Notes: generated by a model not told the origin, from the sequence alone. Shown: positions 1 through 5,974, counted from the first letter of the stretch. The stretch: DNA of 6,362 nt from CAYRWK01 sp964427965 (GCA_964427965.1 CAYRWK010000044.1:1-6362); one strand, 5' to 3'. Numbers and translations are program-made.

Positions 1-107
1 TTTGAAGCCTTCATATTTACCATAAAAGTGTACTTGTTACCACCTTTTGATAAAGCTAAAGTTTTTTCAGTTACTATTGGTCTTATAAGTTTATTATTTA
101 GTCTCAT
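1..107 (-). CDS. rplW: 50S ribosomal protein uL23 (L23), 5' part only
   Basis: This is the first 35 codons of uL23, cut by the left edge of the window. The translation begins MRLNNKLIRPIVTEKTLALS and continues to a KYTFMVNMKAS stretch. This matches the uL23 N-terminal pattern: a short lead, RP-x-V-T-E-K, then a YTF-x-V beta strand. In the family, uL23 binds 23S rRNA domain III beside the exit tunnel and is the docking point for trigger factor and SRP. The ATG at 107-105 lies inside the end of rplD and overlaps it by 14 nt in a different frame, so translation is probably coupled to rplD. A weak GGA lies about 8 nt upstream. It follows rplD as in the standard S10 operon order. The start is chosen because it is the only ATG before the conserved motif and gives a normal-length lead. 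Confidence 0.9.
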   Translation of the reverse strand, partial: MRLNNKLIRPIVTEKTLALSKGGNKYTFMVNMKAS

Positions 108-726
108 ACTTTTTTTCCAAACTCTTTACCGCATCTTTTAAAAATAATACTTTCCTAGCATTCATTACCTCGTAGGCATTTAATGAATCGGCGTTAACAA
201 AAGACACATTTTCAATGTTTCTAATACTTTTCATAACGTTTTCGTTTACTGACCCAAGAACAATAAGTGTTTTATAGCCAAGATCAAGTTTTTTAAGCAT
301 TTCACAGATGGTCTTGGTTTTTGGTGTCTTCAGTTCTAATTTATCCAAAACTTTCATTTTGTTTTCTGTTGTGGCAACCATAGACAAAGCAGATAATATC
401 GCAAGTCTTTTAACTTGCTTTGGAAGCTTTAACGACCAATCTTTTGGTTTAGGTCCATGAGAAATACCACCATGTCGCCATATGGGGTTTCTGCTAGACC
501 CAACTCTTGCTCTACCGGTACCTTTTTGTTTCCATGGTTTTATACCACCGCCCGATACTTCACCTCTGGTTTTGGTAGAAGATGTACCCTGTCTTTGGTT
601 GTTTTGATAAACCCTAATATACTGCTTCAAAGCTTCCTCATTAGGTTCAATACCAAACACTTCTTTACTTAAAGACATTTGTTCTACGCTATTTCCTTTT
701 ATATCAAATACATCAATCTTGGTCAT
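94..726 (-). CDS. rplD: 50S ribosomal protein uL4 (L4)
   Basis: A complete uL4 of 210 residues (201 in E. coli). An N-terminal strand region (about 1-40) leads into the long, highly basic loop at about 45-90. That loop carries QGT, KTRGEVSGGG, KPWKQKGTGRAR and PIWRHGG, the family signature; it lines the polypeptide exit tunnel near the macrolide site. The C-terminal globular part includes the TLIVLGSVNENV and NAYEVMNARKVLFLKDAV segments typical of uL4. The ATG follows the rplC stop TAG after only 4 nt, so coupling to rplC is likely; a weak GAG seven bases upstream is the only Shine-Dalgarno-like element. In E. coli L4 also represses its own operon through a long S10 leader. The gap before rpsJ here is 51 nt, too short for that leader as known, so regulation of that type is not supported. 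Confidence 0.97.
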   Translation of the reverse strand: MTKIDVFDIKGNSVEQMSLSKEVFGIEPNEEALKQYIRVYQNNQRQGTSSTKTRGEVSGGGIKPWKQKGTGRARVGSSRNPIWRHGGISHGPKPKDWSLKLPKQVKRLAILSALSMVATTENKMKVLDKLELKTPKTKTICEMLKKLDLGYKTLIVLGSVNENVMKSIRNIENVSFVNADSLNAYEVMNARKVLFLKDAVKSLEKKYETK

Positions 727-730
727 ATAA

Positions 731-1162
731 CTACTCTAAAACCTTTACTAAAACTTTAGAATTTCTGGCTCCGGGAACAGGTCCCGAGACCATAACTGCT
801 TTATTATCCATATCAATCTTTACAATTCTGGAACCTTTTACCGTAACTTGATAGTTACCGTGTCTTCCGGCCATTTTTTTACCTCTTAAAACTCTACCGG
901 GTGTTTGTCCACCAATGGATCCTGCCGATCTTTGCTTGTTTGACTGGCCTCTTGTTTCCTCACCAACACCTGAAAAATTCCATTTCTTCATAACACCGGT
1001 AAAACCTTTACCTTTGGAGGTTCCGGTAATTGCTATTCTTTTGTTTTCAAGTTCGGGAGTGATTTGGTCAGAGGTAGAAATTATGGTAACAGGAACAACT
1101 GAACCATTGTCCATAAAAATTTGAGTCATATTCAACTTTATTCCTTTTATTTTCTGTTCCAT
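731..1162 (-). CDS. rplC: 50S ribosomal protein uL3 (L3), shortened form
   Basis: uL3 by clear sequence signatures, but only 143 residues against 209 in E. coli. The N-terminus (MTQIF at 12-16, VVPVTII at 22-28) aligns with E. coli residues 11-27. GTSKGKGFTG at 47-56 aligns with E. coli 111-120. WNF (61-63), GQTPG (85-89) and GKKMAG (94-99) follow in normal order to a full C-terminus. The loop that reaches the peptidyl transferase centre is therefore intact, including Q86, equivalent to Gln150, which PrmB methylates in E. coli. About 81 residues of the globular beta-barrel part are replaced by 16 (residues 29-44), a net loss near 65. The frame is open throughout, so this is not a frameshift. 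N11 replaces the usual Gly of the GMT motif. An in-frame TAG at 1171-1169 blocks any upstream extension. No Shine-Dalgarno site is visible. rpsJ ends 48 nt upstream. Confidence 0.93.
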   Translation of the reverse strand: MEQKIKGIKLNMTQIFMDNGSVVPVTIISTSDQITPELENKRIAITGTSKGKGFTGVMKKWNFSGVGEETRGQSNKQRSAGSIGGQTPGRVLRGKKMAGRHGNYQVTVKGSRIVKIDMDNKAVMVSGPVPGARNSKVLVKVLE

Positions 1163-1210
1163 TGTAAACTATCATTAATTTAGGCAAGATTAAATATCCT
1201 TCAAACAATT

Positions 1211-1534
1211 TTAAGCCATCTTTATCGAGATACCAACACCTGCAGGAAGGCTAAGATGAGAAAGACTATCTATCGTTGAAGGAGTTGGGTTTAAAATATC
1301 CACAACTCTTTTGTGAGTTCTCAACTCAAACTGCTCTCTAGATCTTTTATCAATATGCGGCCCTCTAATAACTGTGAATCTTTCGATTCTTGTTGGAAGA
1401 GGTACGGGCCCAACAACTTTGGCGCCAGTTCTTATGGCAGTGTCAACAATTTTAGTACAGCTCAAATCCATTATTCTGCTGTCATAACCGTTAAGTTTTA
1501 TTCTAATTTTGCTTTCTTTTGTTGACTTTGTCAT
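1211..1534 (-). CDS. rpsJ: 30S ribosomal protein uS10 (S10)
   Basis: Complete uS10 of 107 residues (103 in E. coli), with a slightly longer lysine-rich N-terminus. Core motifs are IRIKLNGYDSRIMD at 10-23, TGAKVVGPVPLPTR at 36-49, ERFTV at 51-55, and ELRTHKRVVDI at 70-80. The C-terminal strand ends AGVGISIKMA. uS10 sits in the 30S head; in E. coli it also acts as NusE, binding NusB and NusG in antitermination and transcription-translation coupling. It begins the S10 gene order rpsJ-rplC-rplD-rplW. The ATG at 1534-1532 is preceded directly by eight A residues and has no Shine-Dalgarno site at useful distance; the only G-rich stretch is locked in the hairpin at 1549-1575. The start fits because residue 10 onward aligns with the second codon region of other uS10 proteins. 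Confidence 0.97.
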   Translation of the reverse strand: MTKSTKESKIRIKLNGYDSRIMDLSCTKIVDTAIRTGAKVVGPVPLPTRIERFTVIRGPHIDKRSREQFELRTHKRVVDILNPTPSTIDSLSHLSLPAGVGISIKMA

Positions 1535-1548
1535 TTTTTTTTCAATGG

Positions 1549-1575
1549 AAGTCCCCCAGCTTTGCTGGGGGACTT
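1549..1575 (-). terminator. Perfect 12-bp hairpin between tuf and rpsJ; terminator, attenuator or processing site
   Basis: The arms at 1549-1560 and 1564-1575 are exact inverted complements, with a 3-nt loop (AAA in the minus-strand RNA). Ten of the 12 pairs form a GC-rich core (GTCCCCCAGC with GCTGGGGGAC), and two A-U pairs close the base. It starts about 10 nt after the tuf stop and ends 14 nt before the rpsJ start. In the minus direction it is followed by TTCCATTG, not a U-tract, so it is a poor classical intrinsic terminator. In the plus direction the tail is more T-rich (TTTCGATCTTTCTT), so it could stop antisense transcription. It may act as a partial terminator lowering S10-operon output relative to tuf, as an RNase processing site, or as a 3'-end stabiliser for a tuf mRNA. 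The structure is certain from sequence; the role is inferred. Confidence 0.5.
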
Positions 1576-1585
1576 TCGATCTTTC

Positions 1586-2767
1586 TTAAGCAATAACTTT
1601 GGTTACAGCACCTGCTCCAACTGTATGTCCACCTTCTCTAATAGCAAATCTTAAACCTTCCTCCAATGCAACCGGAGTAATAAGTTTAACTTTGAATTGA
1701 GTGTTGTCGCCTGGCATAACCATTTCCACACCTTCACTAAGAGTAATTTCACCGGTAACATCTGTAGTTCTAAGATAGAACTGAGGTCTATATCCGGTAA
1801 AGAAGGGTTTTTGTCTTCCGCCCTCTTCTTTGGAAAGAATGTAGACGTTAGCTTCAAACTCTGTATGAGGTTTGACTGAACCGGTCTTGGCTAATACCTG
1901 ACCTCTTTCAATCTGTTCTCTTTCAATACCTCTTAGCAAGATACCGACGTTATCACCGGCCTGAGCTTCCTGCATAGATTTCTTGAACATTTCAATGCCT
2001 GTAACAACAGTTTTCTTAGTATCTTTGATACCGACAATTTCAACTTCTTCGTTAATGTTTACTTTACCTCTTTCAATTCTTCCGGTAGCAACTGTACCTC
2101 TACCCATAATTGAAAAGACATCTTCAACGGGCATCAAGAATGGTTTATCCAAATCTCTAACGGGATCCGGAATGTAGCTATCAACAGCATCCATAAGGTC
2201 TTCAATAGCTTTAACAGCTTCTGCATCACCTTCTAATGCTTTGGTAGCTGAACCTTTGATAACGGGTACTTTTTCACCATCAAATCCATACTTGGTCAAA
2301 AGTTCTCTTACTTCAAGCTCAACAAGATCCAAGATTTCTTTATCTTGAACCATATCGCACTTGTTCATAAAGACAACAATTGATGGAACGTTAACCTGCT
2401 TTGCAAGCAAGATATGTTCTCTGGTCTGAGGCATTGGACCATCGGGAGCAGAAACAACAAGAATAGCACCGTCCATTTGAGCGGCACCGGTAATCATGTT
2501 TTTAATATAGTCAGCATGTCCCGGAGCATCAATATGAGCGTAATGTCTTTTTGTAGTCTCATACTCAACGTGAGTGATATTAATGGTAATACCTCTTTCA
2601 CGTTCCTCTGGAGCTTTATCGATGGTGTCGTAAGCTCTATATTCGGCTTGTCCTTTTCCAGCCAAAACTTTAGTAATAGCTGCGGTTAATGTGGTTTTAC
2701 CGTGGTCGACGTGACCAATAGTTCCAACATTAACGTGTGGTTTTGTTCTTTCAAATACTGCTGCCAT
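1586..2767 (-). CDS. tuf: Translation elongation factor EF-Tu
   Basis: Complete EF-Tu of 393 residues, normal for the family. It is the GTPase that carries aminoacyl-tRNA to the ribosomal A site. The G domain (about 1-200) shows G1 GHVDHGKT at 18-25, switch I RGITI at 58-62 with Thr61, G3 DAPGH at 80-84 with catalytic His84, G4 NKCD at 135-138, and G5 SATKAL at 173-178. Domain 2 follows with MPVEDVFSIMGRGTVATGRIERG (about 212-234). Domain 3 includes GGRQKPFFTGYRPQFY and the REGGHTVGAGAVTKVIA end. Ala81 replaces the more usual Cys of DCPGH. It has the best ribosome binding site in the window. The spacer before it suggests a promoter of its own in addition to read-through from fusA. Only one tuf copy is visible here; a second elsewhere cannot be excluded. 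Confidence 0.99.
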   Translation of the reverse strand: MAAVFERTKPHVNVGTIGHVDHGKTTLTAAITKVLAGKGQAEYRAYDTIDKAPEERERGITINITHVEYETTKRHYAHIDAPGHADYIKNMITGAAQMDGAILVVSAPDGPMPQTREHILLAKQVNVPSIVVFMNKCDMVQDKEILDLVELEVRELLTKYGFDGEKVPVIKGSATKALEGDAEAVKAIEDLMDAVDSYIPDPVRDLDKPFLMPVEDVFSIMGRGTVATGRIERGKVNINEEVEIVGIKDTKKTVVTGIEMFKKSMQEAQAGDNVGILLRGIEREQIERGQVLAKTGSVKPHTEFEANVYILSKEEGGRQKPFFTGYRPQFYLRTTDVTGEITLSEGVEMVMPGDNTQFKVKLITPVALEEGLRFAIREGGHTVGAGAVTKVIA

Positions 2768-2772
2768 AAAAT

Positions 2773-2778
2773 TCCTTT
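2773..2778 (-). promoter_or_regulatory. Strong Shine-Dalgarno site for tuf
   Basis: AAAGGA on the minus strand, 5 nt before the tuf ATG, is the only textbook ribosome binding site among the genes with visible starts. It fixes the tuf start and fits the very high EF-Tu demand of the cell. The other genes have weak, distant or no such site. Confidence 0.75.
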
Positions 2779-2783
2779 CTGGC

Positions 2784-2806
2784 AGGCATTCTCTTTGTGA
2801 ATGCCT
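2784..2806 (-). promoter_or_regulatory. Stem-loop in the tuf leader
   Basis: Perfect 8-bp inverted repeat (AGGCATTC at 2784-2791 and GAATGCCT at 2799-2806) around a 7-nt loop. On the minus-strand RNA its 3' edge is 5 nt upstream of the tuf Shine-Dalgarno site, and it is followed by GCCAGAAAGG rather than a U-tract. It is therefore not a terminator. It could stabilise the 5' end of the tuf mRNA or modulate initiation. The pairing is read directly; the function is inferred. Confidence 0.45.
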
Positions 2807-2869
2807 AAATTTATACTTTCAGTTTACAAAATAATGACGGCATAAAACCGCAATTTACAAAGCTTTCGC

Positions 2870-2898
2870 ATTTTAACACATCTTTTAGGTTTTATGAA
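2870..2898 (-). promoter_or_regulatory. Candidate sigma-70-type promoter for tuf
   Basis: On the minus strand, TTCATA (2898-2893, 4 of 6 to the TTGACA consensus) is followed by a 17-nt spacer and TAAAAT (2875-2870, 5 of 6 to TATAAT). A TG dinucleotide in the extended -10 position (TGT, 2878-2876) strengthens it. Transcription would start near 2863 and give a leader of roughly 95 nt containing the stem-loop at 2784-2806. Its place in the only long spacer of an otherwise tight operon supports it. AT-rich spacers give chance matches: a second TATAAA at 2815-2810 lacks a good -35 partner. Overall moderate to low confidence. Confidence 0.4.
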
Positions 2899-2991
2899 CA
2901 CCTTTTTGGTGATATCCATCAAACTAAAACGATAGTGCCAACAGTTTAGTAGTTAAACAGATTTGTTAAAGAAAATCAAGGGTTTCTTGCC

Positions 2992-5070
2992 TTACTTACC
3001 GCCCTTTACTACAAGTTCGGCAACATTAGCCGGAACCTCGGCGTAATGGCTTGGCTCCATGGTAAAGCTTGCACGACCTTGAGTCATACCTCTTAACTCT
3101 GTAGCATAACCAAACATCTCAGCAAGGGGTACTTTTGCAGTAATCACTCTGGCGTTACCTCTGGACTCGCTACCTTCAATTTGACCTCTTTTACCGGATA
3201 AGTTACCAATAACATCGCCCATAAAATCTTCGGGGGTAACAACCTCAACTTTCATAATAGGTTCAAGTAAATATGGAATAGCTTTTCTTTGGCCTGATTT
3301 AAAAGCTTCGTGAGCGGCCATCTTAAATGCCATTTCAGAGGAGTCAACTTCATGGAATGATCCATCTATTAAGCAAAACTTAACATCCACAACCGGATAT
3401 CCTGCAACCACACCGCTTTCTACAGATTCACGCAAACCCTTTTCAACGGCGGGAATGTATTCTCGTGGAATAGAACCGCCGACAATTTTATTTTCAAACT
3501 CAATGCCCTTACCTCTTTCCAAAGGCTCCATAGTAATAACAACGTGTCCGTATTGACCGCGACCGCCCGATTGTCTAATGTGCTTACCCTCGATTTCAAC
3601 TTTATTCTTGATGCTTTCTCGATAAGCAACTTGAGGTTTACCGGTGTTTACCTCAACATTAAATTCTCTTCTTAATCTATCAACAATAATATCTAAATGA
3701 AGTTCACCCATGCCGTATAAAACGGTTTCGCTGGTTTCAGCATCGCTTTTAATTTTTAAAGTGGGATCTTCTTCCAAAAACTTTTTCAAAGACTCGCCTA
3801 GTTTATCTCTATCGGCTTTGGTTTTTGGTTCAACTACAAGTCCGATAACCGGCTCGGCAAAGCTAATTGATTCCAAAATAACCGGTTTATTTTCGGCGCA
3901 TAAAGTGTCCCCGGTGGTTGCTTCCACACCAATAGCTGCGGCAATTTCTCCGGCTTTTACTTCTTTTACTTCCTCCCTGTGATTTGCATGCATCAAAAGT
4001 ATTCGACCGATTCTTTCTTTGCGATCTTTAGTTGAATTTAAAATATAGGAACCTGCTAATACTTTTCCGGAATAGACTCTAAAATAAGTTAGTCTTCCAA
4101 CATAAGGATCGGTTTGTACTTTAAATGCCAAGCCTACAAACGAATCATTTTCATCGGGTTTAATAGCAATTTCTTCTCCGTTTTTATCATGAGCTTTAAT
4201 ATCCCCAACATCTTGAGGGGATGGAAGATAATCCACAACACCATCAAGCATTTTTTGTACACCTTTATTGGCCAAAGAAGCTCCGGCAAACACGGGATAT
4301 AGTTTACTGGCTATGGTTAGTTTTCTAATACCTTTTTTAATTTCTTCAATAGTAAGTTCGGTTCCTGCCAAATATTTTTCAATAAGCTCATCATCAGCCT
4401 CGGCGACTTTTTCTACCAATTTCTTGCGGTACTCAGTAACCTTGTCCTTCATATCTTCGGGAACAGGAATCTCGGTTATTTCATCACCGTTCTTTCCGCT
4501 AAACTTATAAGCTTTTTGATCTATTAAATCAATAATTGATGTAAACTCACCTTCAATACCAATAGGTAACTGAAGTGCCACCGCATTTTGATTTAGTCTT
4601 TGAAAAATTGAATTAAGCGACATGTAAAAATCACCACCCAATTTATCAAGTTTATTTATAAAGAATAAAAGGGGTACATGATATTTTTCAGCCTGTCTGT
4701 AAACGGTTTCTGATTGGGGTTCAACACCTTGAGACCCATCAAGTAAAATAACACCGCCGTCTAACACTCTTAAGGATCTTTCCACTTCGGCTGTAAAATC
4801 AACATGTCCCGGGGTATCAATAATGTTTATACGATGGTCTTTCCAAAAACAGGTTGTAGCAGCAGAAGTAATTGTTATACCACGCTCCTTTTCCTGAGCC
4901 ATCCAGTCCATTTGAGTATTACCCTCATCAATATCGCCTATTTTATGGGATTTTCCGGTATAGAATAAAACTCTTTCGGTAGTAGTAGTTTTCCCGGCGT
5001 CAATATGGGCGATAATACCGATGTTTCGAATTTTATCTAGGGGATATGTTTTGTTTACAGTGTCGGCCAT
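2992..5070 (-). CDS. fusA: Translation elongation factor EF-G
   Basis: Complete EF-G of 692 residues (family about 690-704), the GTPase that drives tRNA-mRNA translocation and, with RRF, ribosome recycling. The G domain shows G1 AHIDAGKT at 21-28, switch I RGITI at 63-67, G3 DTPGHVDF at 85-92 with His89, and G4 NKLD at 139-142. The G5 position reads GAS at 263-265 where most EF-Gs have GSA. Domain II lies about 300-400, domain III about 405-480 (MGELHLDI at 454-461), and domain IV starts near QSGGRGQYGHV at 500-510. The domain IV tip SFHEVDSSE keeps His573, the residue that enters the decoding centre. Domain V ends with RGMTQGRASFTMEPSHYAEVP. The start lies 16 nt after the rpsG stop with no Shine-Dalgarno site, so translation is probably coupled to rpsG. 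A 224-nt spacer separates it from tuf. Confidence 0.99.
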   Translation of the reverse strand: MADTVNKTYPLDKIRNIGIIAHIDAGKTTTTERVLFYTGKSHKIGDIDEGNTQMDWMAQEKERGITITSAATTCFWKDHRINIIDTPGHVDFTAEVERSLRVLDGGVILLDGSQGVEPQSETVYRQAEKYHVPLLFFINKLDKLGGDFYMSLNSIFQRLNQNAVALQLPIGIEGEFTSIIDLIDQKAYKFSGKNGDEITEIPVPEDMKDKVTEYRKKLVEKVAEADDELIEKYLAGTELTIEEIKKGIRKLTIASKLYPVFAGASLANKGVQKMLDGVVDYLPSPQDVGDIKAHDKNGEEIAIKPDENDSFVGLAFKVQTDPYVGRLTYFRVYSGKVLAGSYILNSTKDRKERIGRILLMHANHREEVKEVKAGEIAAAIGVEATTGDTLCAENKPVILESISFAEPVIGLVVEPKTKADRDKLGESLKKFLEEDPTLKIKSDAETSETVLYGMGELHLDIIVDRLRREFNVEVNTGKPQVAYRESIKNKVEIEGKHIRQSGGRGQYGHVVITMEPLERGKGIEFENKIVGGSIPREYIPAVEKGLRESVESGVVAGYPVVDVKFCLIDGSFHEVDSSEMAFKMAAHEAFKSGQRKAIPYLLEPIMKVEVVTPEDFMGDVIGNLSGKRGQIEGSESRGNARVITAKVPLAEMFGYATELRGMTQGRASFTMEPSHYAEVPANVAELVVKGGK

Positions 5071-5086
5071 AAGCGTTTATATCAAA

Positions 5087-5554
5087 TTAAAACTTCCCAA
5101 AATGTGCAAACGCTCTGTTGGCTTCTGCCATCTTATGTACATCGTCTCGCTTTTTAATAGCGGCACCTGTTCCATCTTTGGCACTGCGCAGTTCTTCAAA
5201 AAGTTTCTCATCCATAGGTTTGCCCTTTTTGGATCTTGCGGCATTAATAATCCATCTTATAGCTAAAGCTTCGGATCTTTCATGTTTTACAGGAGTAGGT
5301 ACCTGATAAGTTGCACCACCAACTCTTTTTGAGCGAACTTCCTGTGCAGGCATAACATTTTTAATAGCATCTTCAAACATTTGACCGGCCTCTTTTTTAT
5401 CAGCGGCAAGTTTTTCTAATGCACCGTAAACAACTGATCTGGCAACGGATTTTTCACCCTTTTGCATAATCACGTTTATCATCCTAGATAAAGTCTTTGA
5501 CTTATAAATAGGATCTGCTTCTACTATTCTTTTTGTTACTTTTCCTGATCTCAT
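5087..5554 (-). CDS. rpsG: 30S ribosomal protein uS7 (S7)
   Basis: Complete uS7 of 155 residues, the usual bacterial length. It nucleates assembly of the 30S head by binding the 3' major domain of 16S rRNA, and it contacts the E-site tRNA. The conserved blocks are DPIYKSKTLSRMINVIMQKGEK at about 14-35, EVRSKRVGGATYQVP at 72-86 (the beta-hairpin that reaches the E site), ALAIRWIINAAR at 96-107 and DDVHKMAEANRAFAHF at 137-152. The ATG lies 6 nt after the rpsL stop, with only a weak AAAGA nearby. In E. coli S7 represses its operon by binding a rpsL-rpsG spacer of nearly 100 nt. That site cannot exist in a 6-nt gap, so this known feedback mechanism is absent or placed elsewhere. Confidence 0.98.
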   Translation of the reverse strand: MRSGKVTKRIVEADPIYKSKTLSRMINVIMQKGEKSVARSVVYGALEKLAADKKEAGQMFEDAIKNVMPAQEVRSKRVGGATYQVPTPVKHERSEALAIRWIINAARSKKGKPMDEKLFEELRSAKDGTGAAIKKRDDVHKMAEANRAFAHFGKF

Positions 5555-5560
5555 ATATCT

Positions 5561-5974
5561 TTAAGCTTTTGGCTTTTTGGCTCCGTAAATTGACCTTGAT
5601 GTTTTTCTGTTGGCAACACCTTGTAGGTCATAAATACCTCTAACGATTGTGTACTTGATACCGGGTAAATCCTTAACTCTTCCGCCTCTTATCATTACAA
5701 CAGAGTGCTCTTGAAGGTTATGGCCTTCACCGGGAATATATGCGGTAACTTCTCTTTTGTTCGAAAGTCTAACTCTTGCAACTTTTCTAAGTGCTGAGTT
5801 TGGCTTTTTTGGAGTTTGAGTTTTTACCTGCAAACACACACCTTTTTTAAAAGGAGCGTTATGGGGCTTAGCTGTCCTTTTTCTAAGGTTATATACCTCC
5901 GACAATGCCGGGGTTTTAACTTTTTTAATCTTTGCTTTTCTACCTCTTTTAATAAGTTGGTTTATTGTTGGCAT
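5561..5974 (-). CDS. rpsL: 30S ribosomal protein uS12 (S12)
   Basis: Complete uS12 of 137 residues. This is the longer form seen in many Gram-positive and other bacteria, with extra residues (about 25-45) compared with the 124-residue E. coli protein. It lies at the decoding centre of the 30S subunit and controls accuracy. TPKKPNSALRKV at 54-65 contains Lys56 and Lys57, equivalent to E. coli Lys42 and Lys43. No classical streptomycin-resistance substitution is seen at these lysines. GEGHNLQEHSVV and RGGRVKDLPG follow; Asp102 is the position methylthiolated in E. coli. The protein ends RSIYGAKKPKA. It starts 14 nt after the rpoC stop. AGGA lies 12 nt upstream, overlapping that TAG stop, so it is a distant ribosome binding site. 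Confidence 0.99.
   Translation of the reverse strand: MPTINQLIKRGRKAKIKKVKTPALSEVYNLRKRTAKPHNAPFKKGVCLQVKTQTPKKPNSALRKVARVRLSNKREVTAYIPGEGHNLQEHSVVMIRGGRVKDLPGIKYTIVRGIYDLQGVANRKTSRSIYGAKKPKA

Noticed and set aside
457..672. Plus-strand open frames across rplD, tuf, fusA and others
   Set aside because: They lie opposite conserved genes, have low-complexity Ser/Phe-rich translations typical of antisense shadows, and show no known motifs.
731..1162. Frameshifted or pseudogene rplC
   Set aside because: The frame is open from start to stop with conserved motifs on both sides of the missing segment, so the gene is intact though shortened.
1080..1201. AAGGAT at 1201-1196 followed by TTG at 1187-1185, opening a short ORF that overlaps the rplC start in another frame
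   Set aside because: The peptide (about 36 codons, starting with Pro-Lys-Leu-Met) resembles nothing known and crosses the conserved rplC N-terminus; most likely the AAGGA is chance.
2810..2815. TATAAA as a second tuf -10 box
   Set aside because: The hexamer at -35 distance (GTCATT) matches the consensus poorly, and the start would fall within the leader stem-loop.
2899..2915. CACC/GGTG hairpin and GTTTA/TAAAC hairpin (2944-2958) in the fusA-tuf spacer
   Set aside because: Stems of 4 and 5 bp with no U-tract are expected by chance; no supporting context.
2976..2990. Short stem CAAG/CTTG just after the fusA stop, followed by ATTTTCTTT on the minus strand, as a fusA terminator
   Set aside because: Only 4 bp of stem and an interrupted U-tract; too weak to call in AT-rich DNA.
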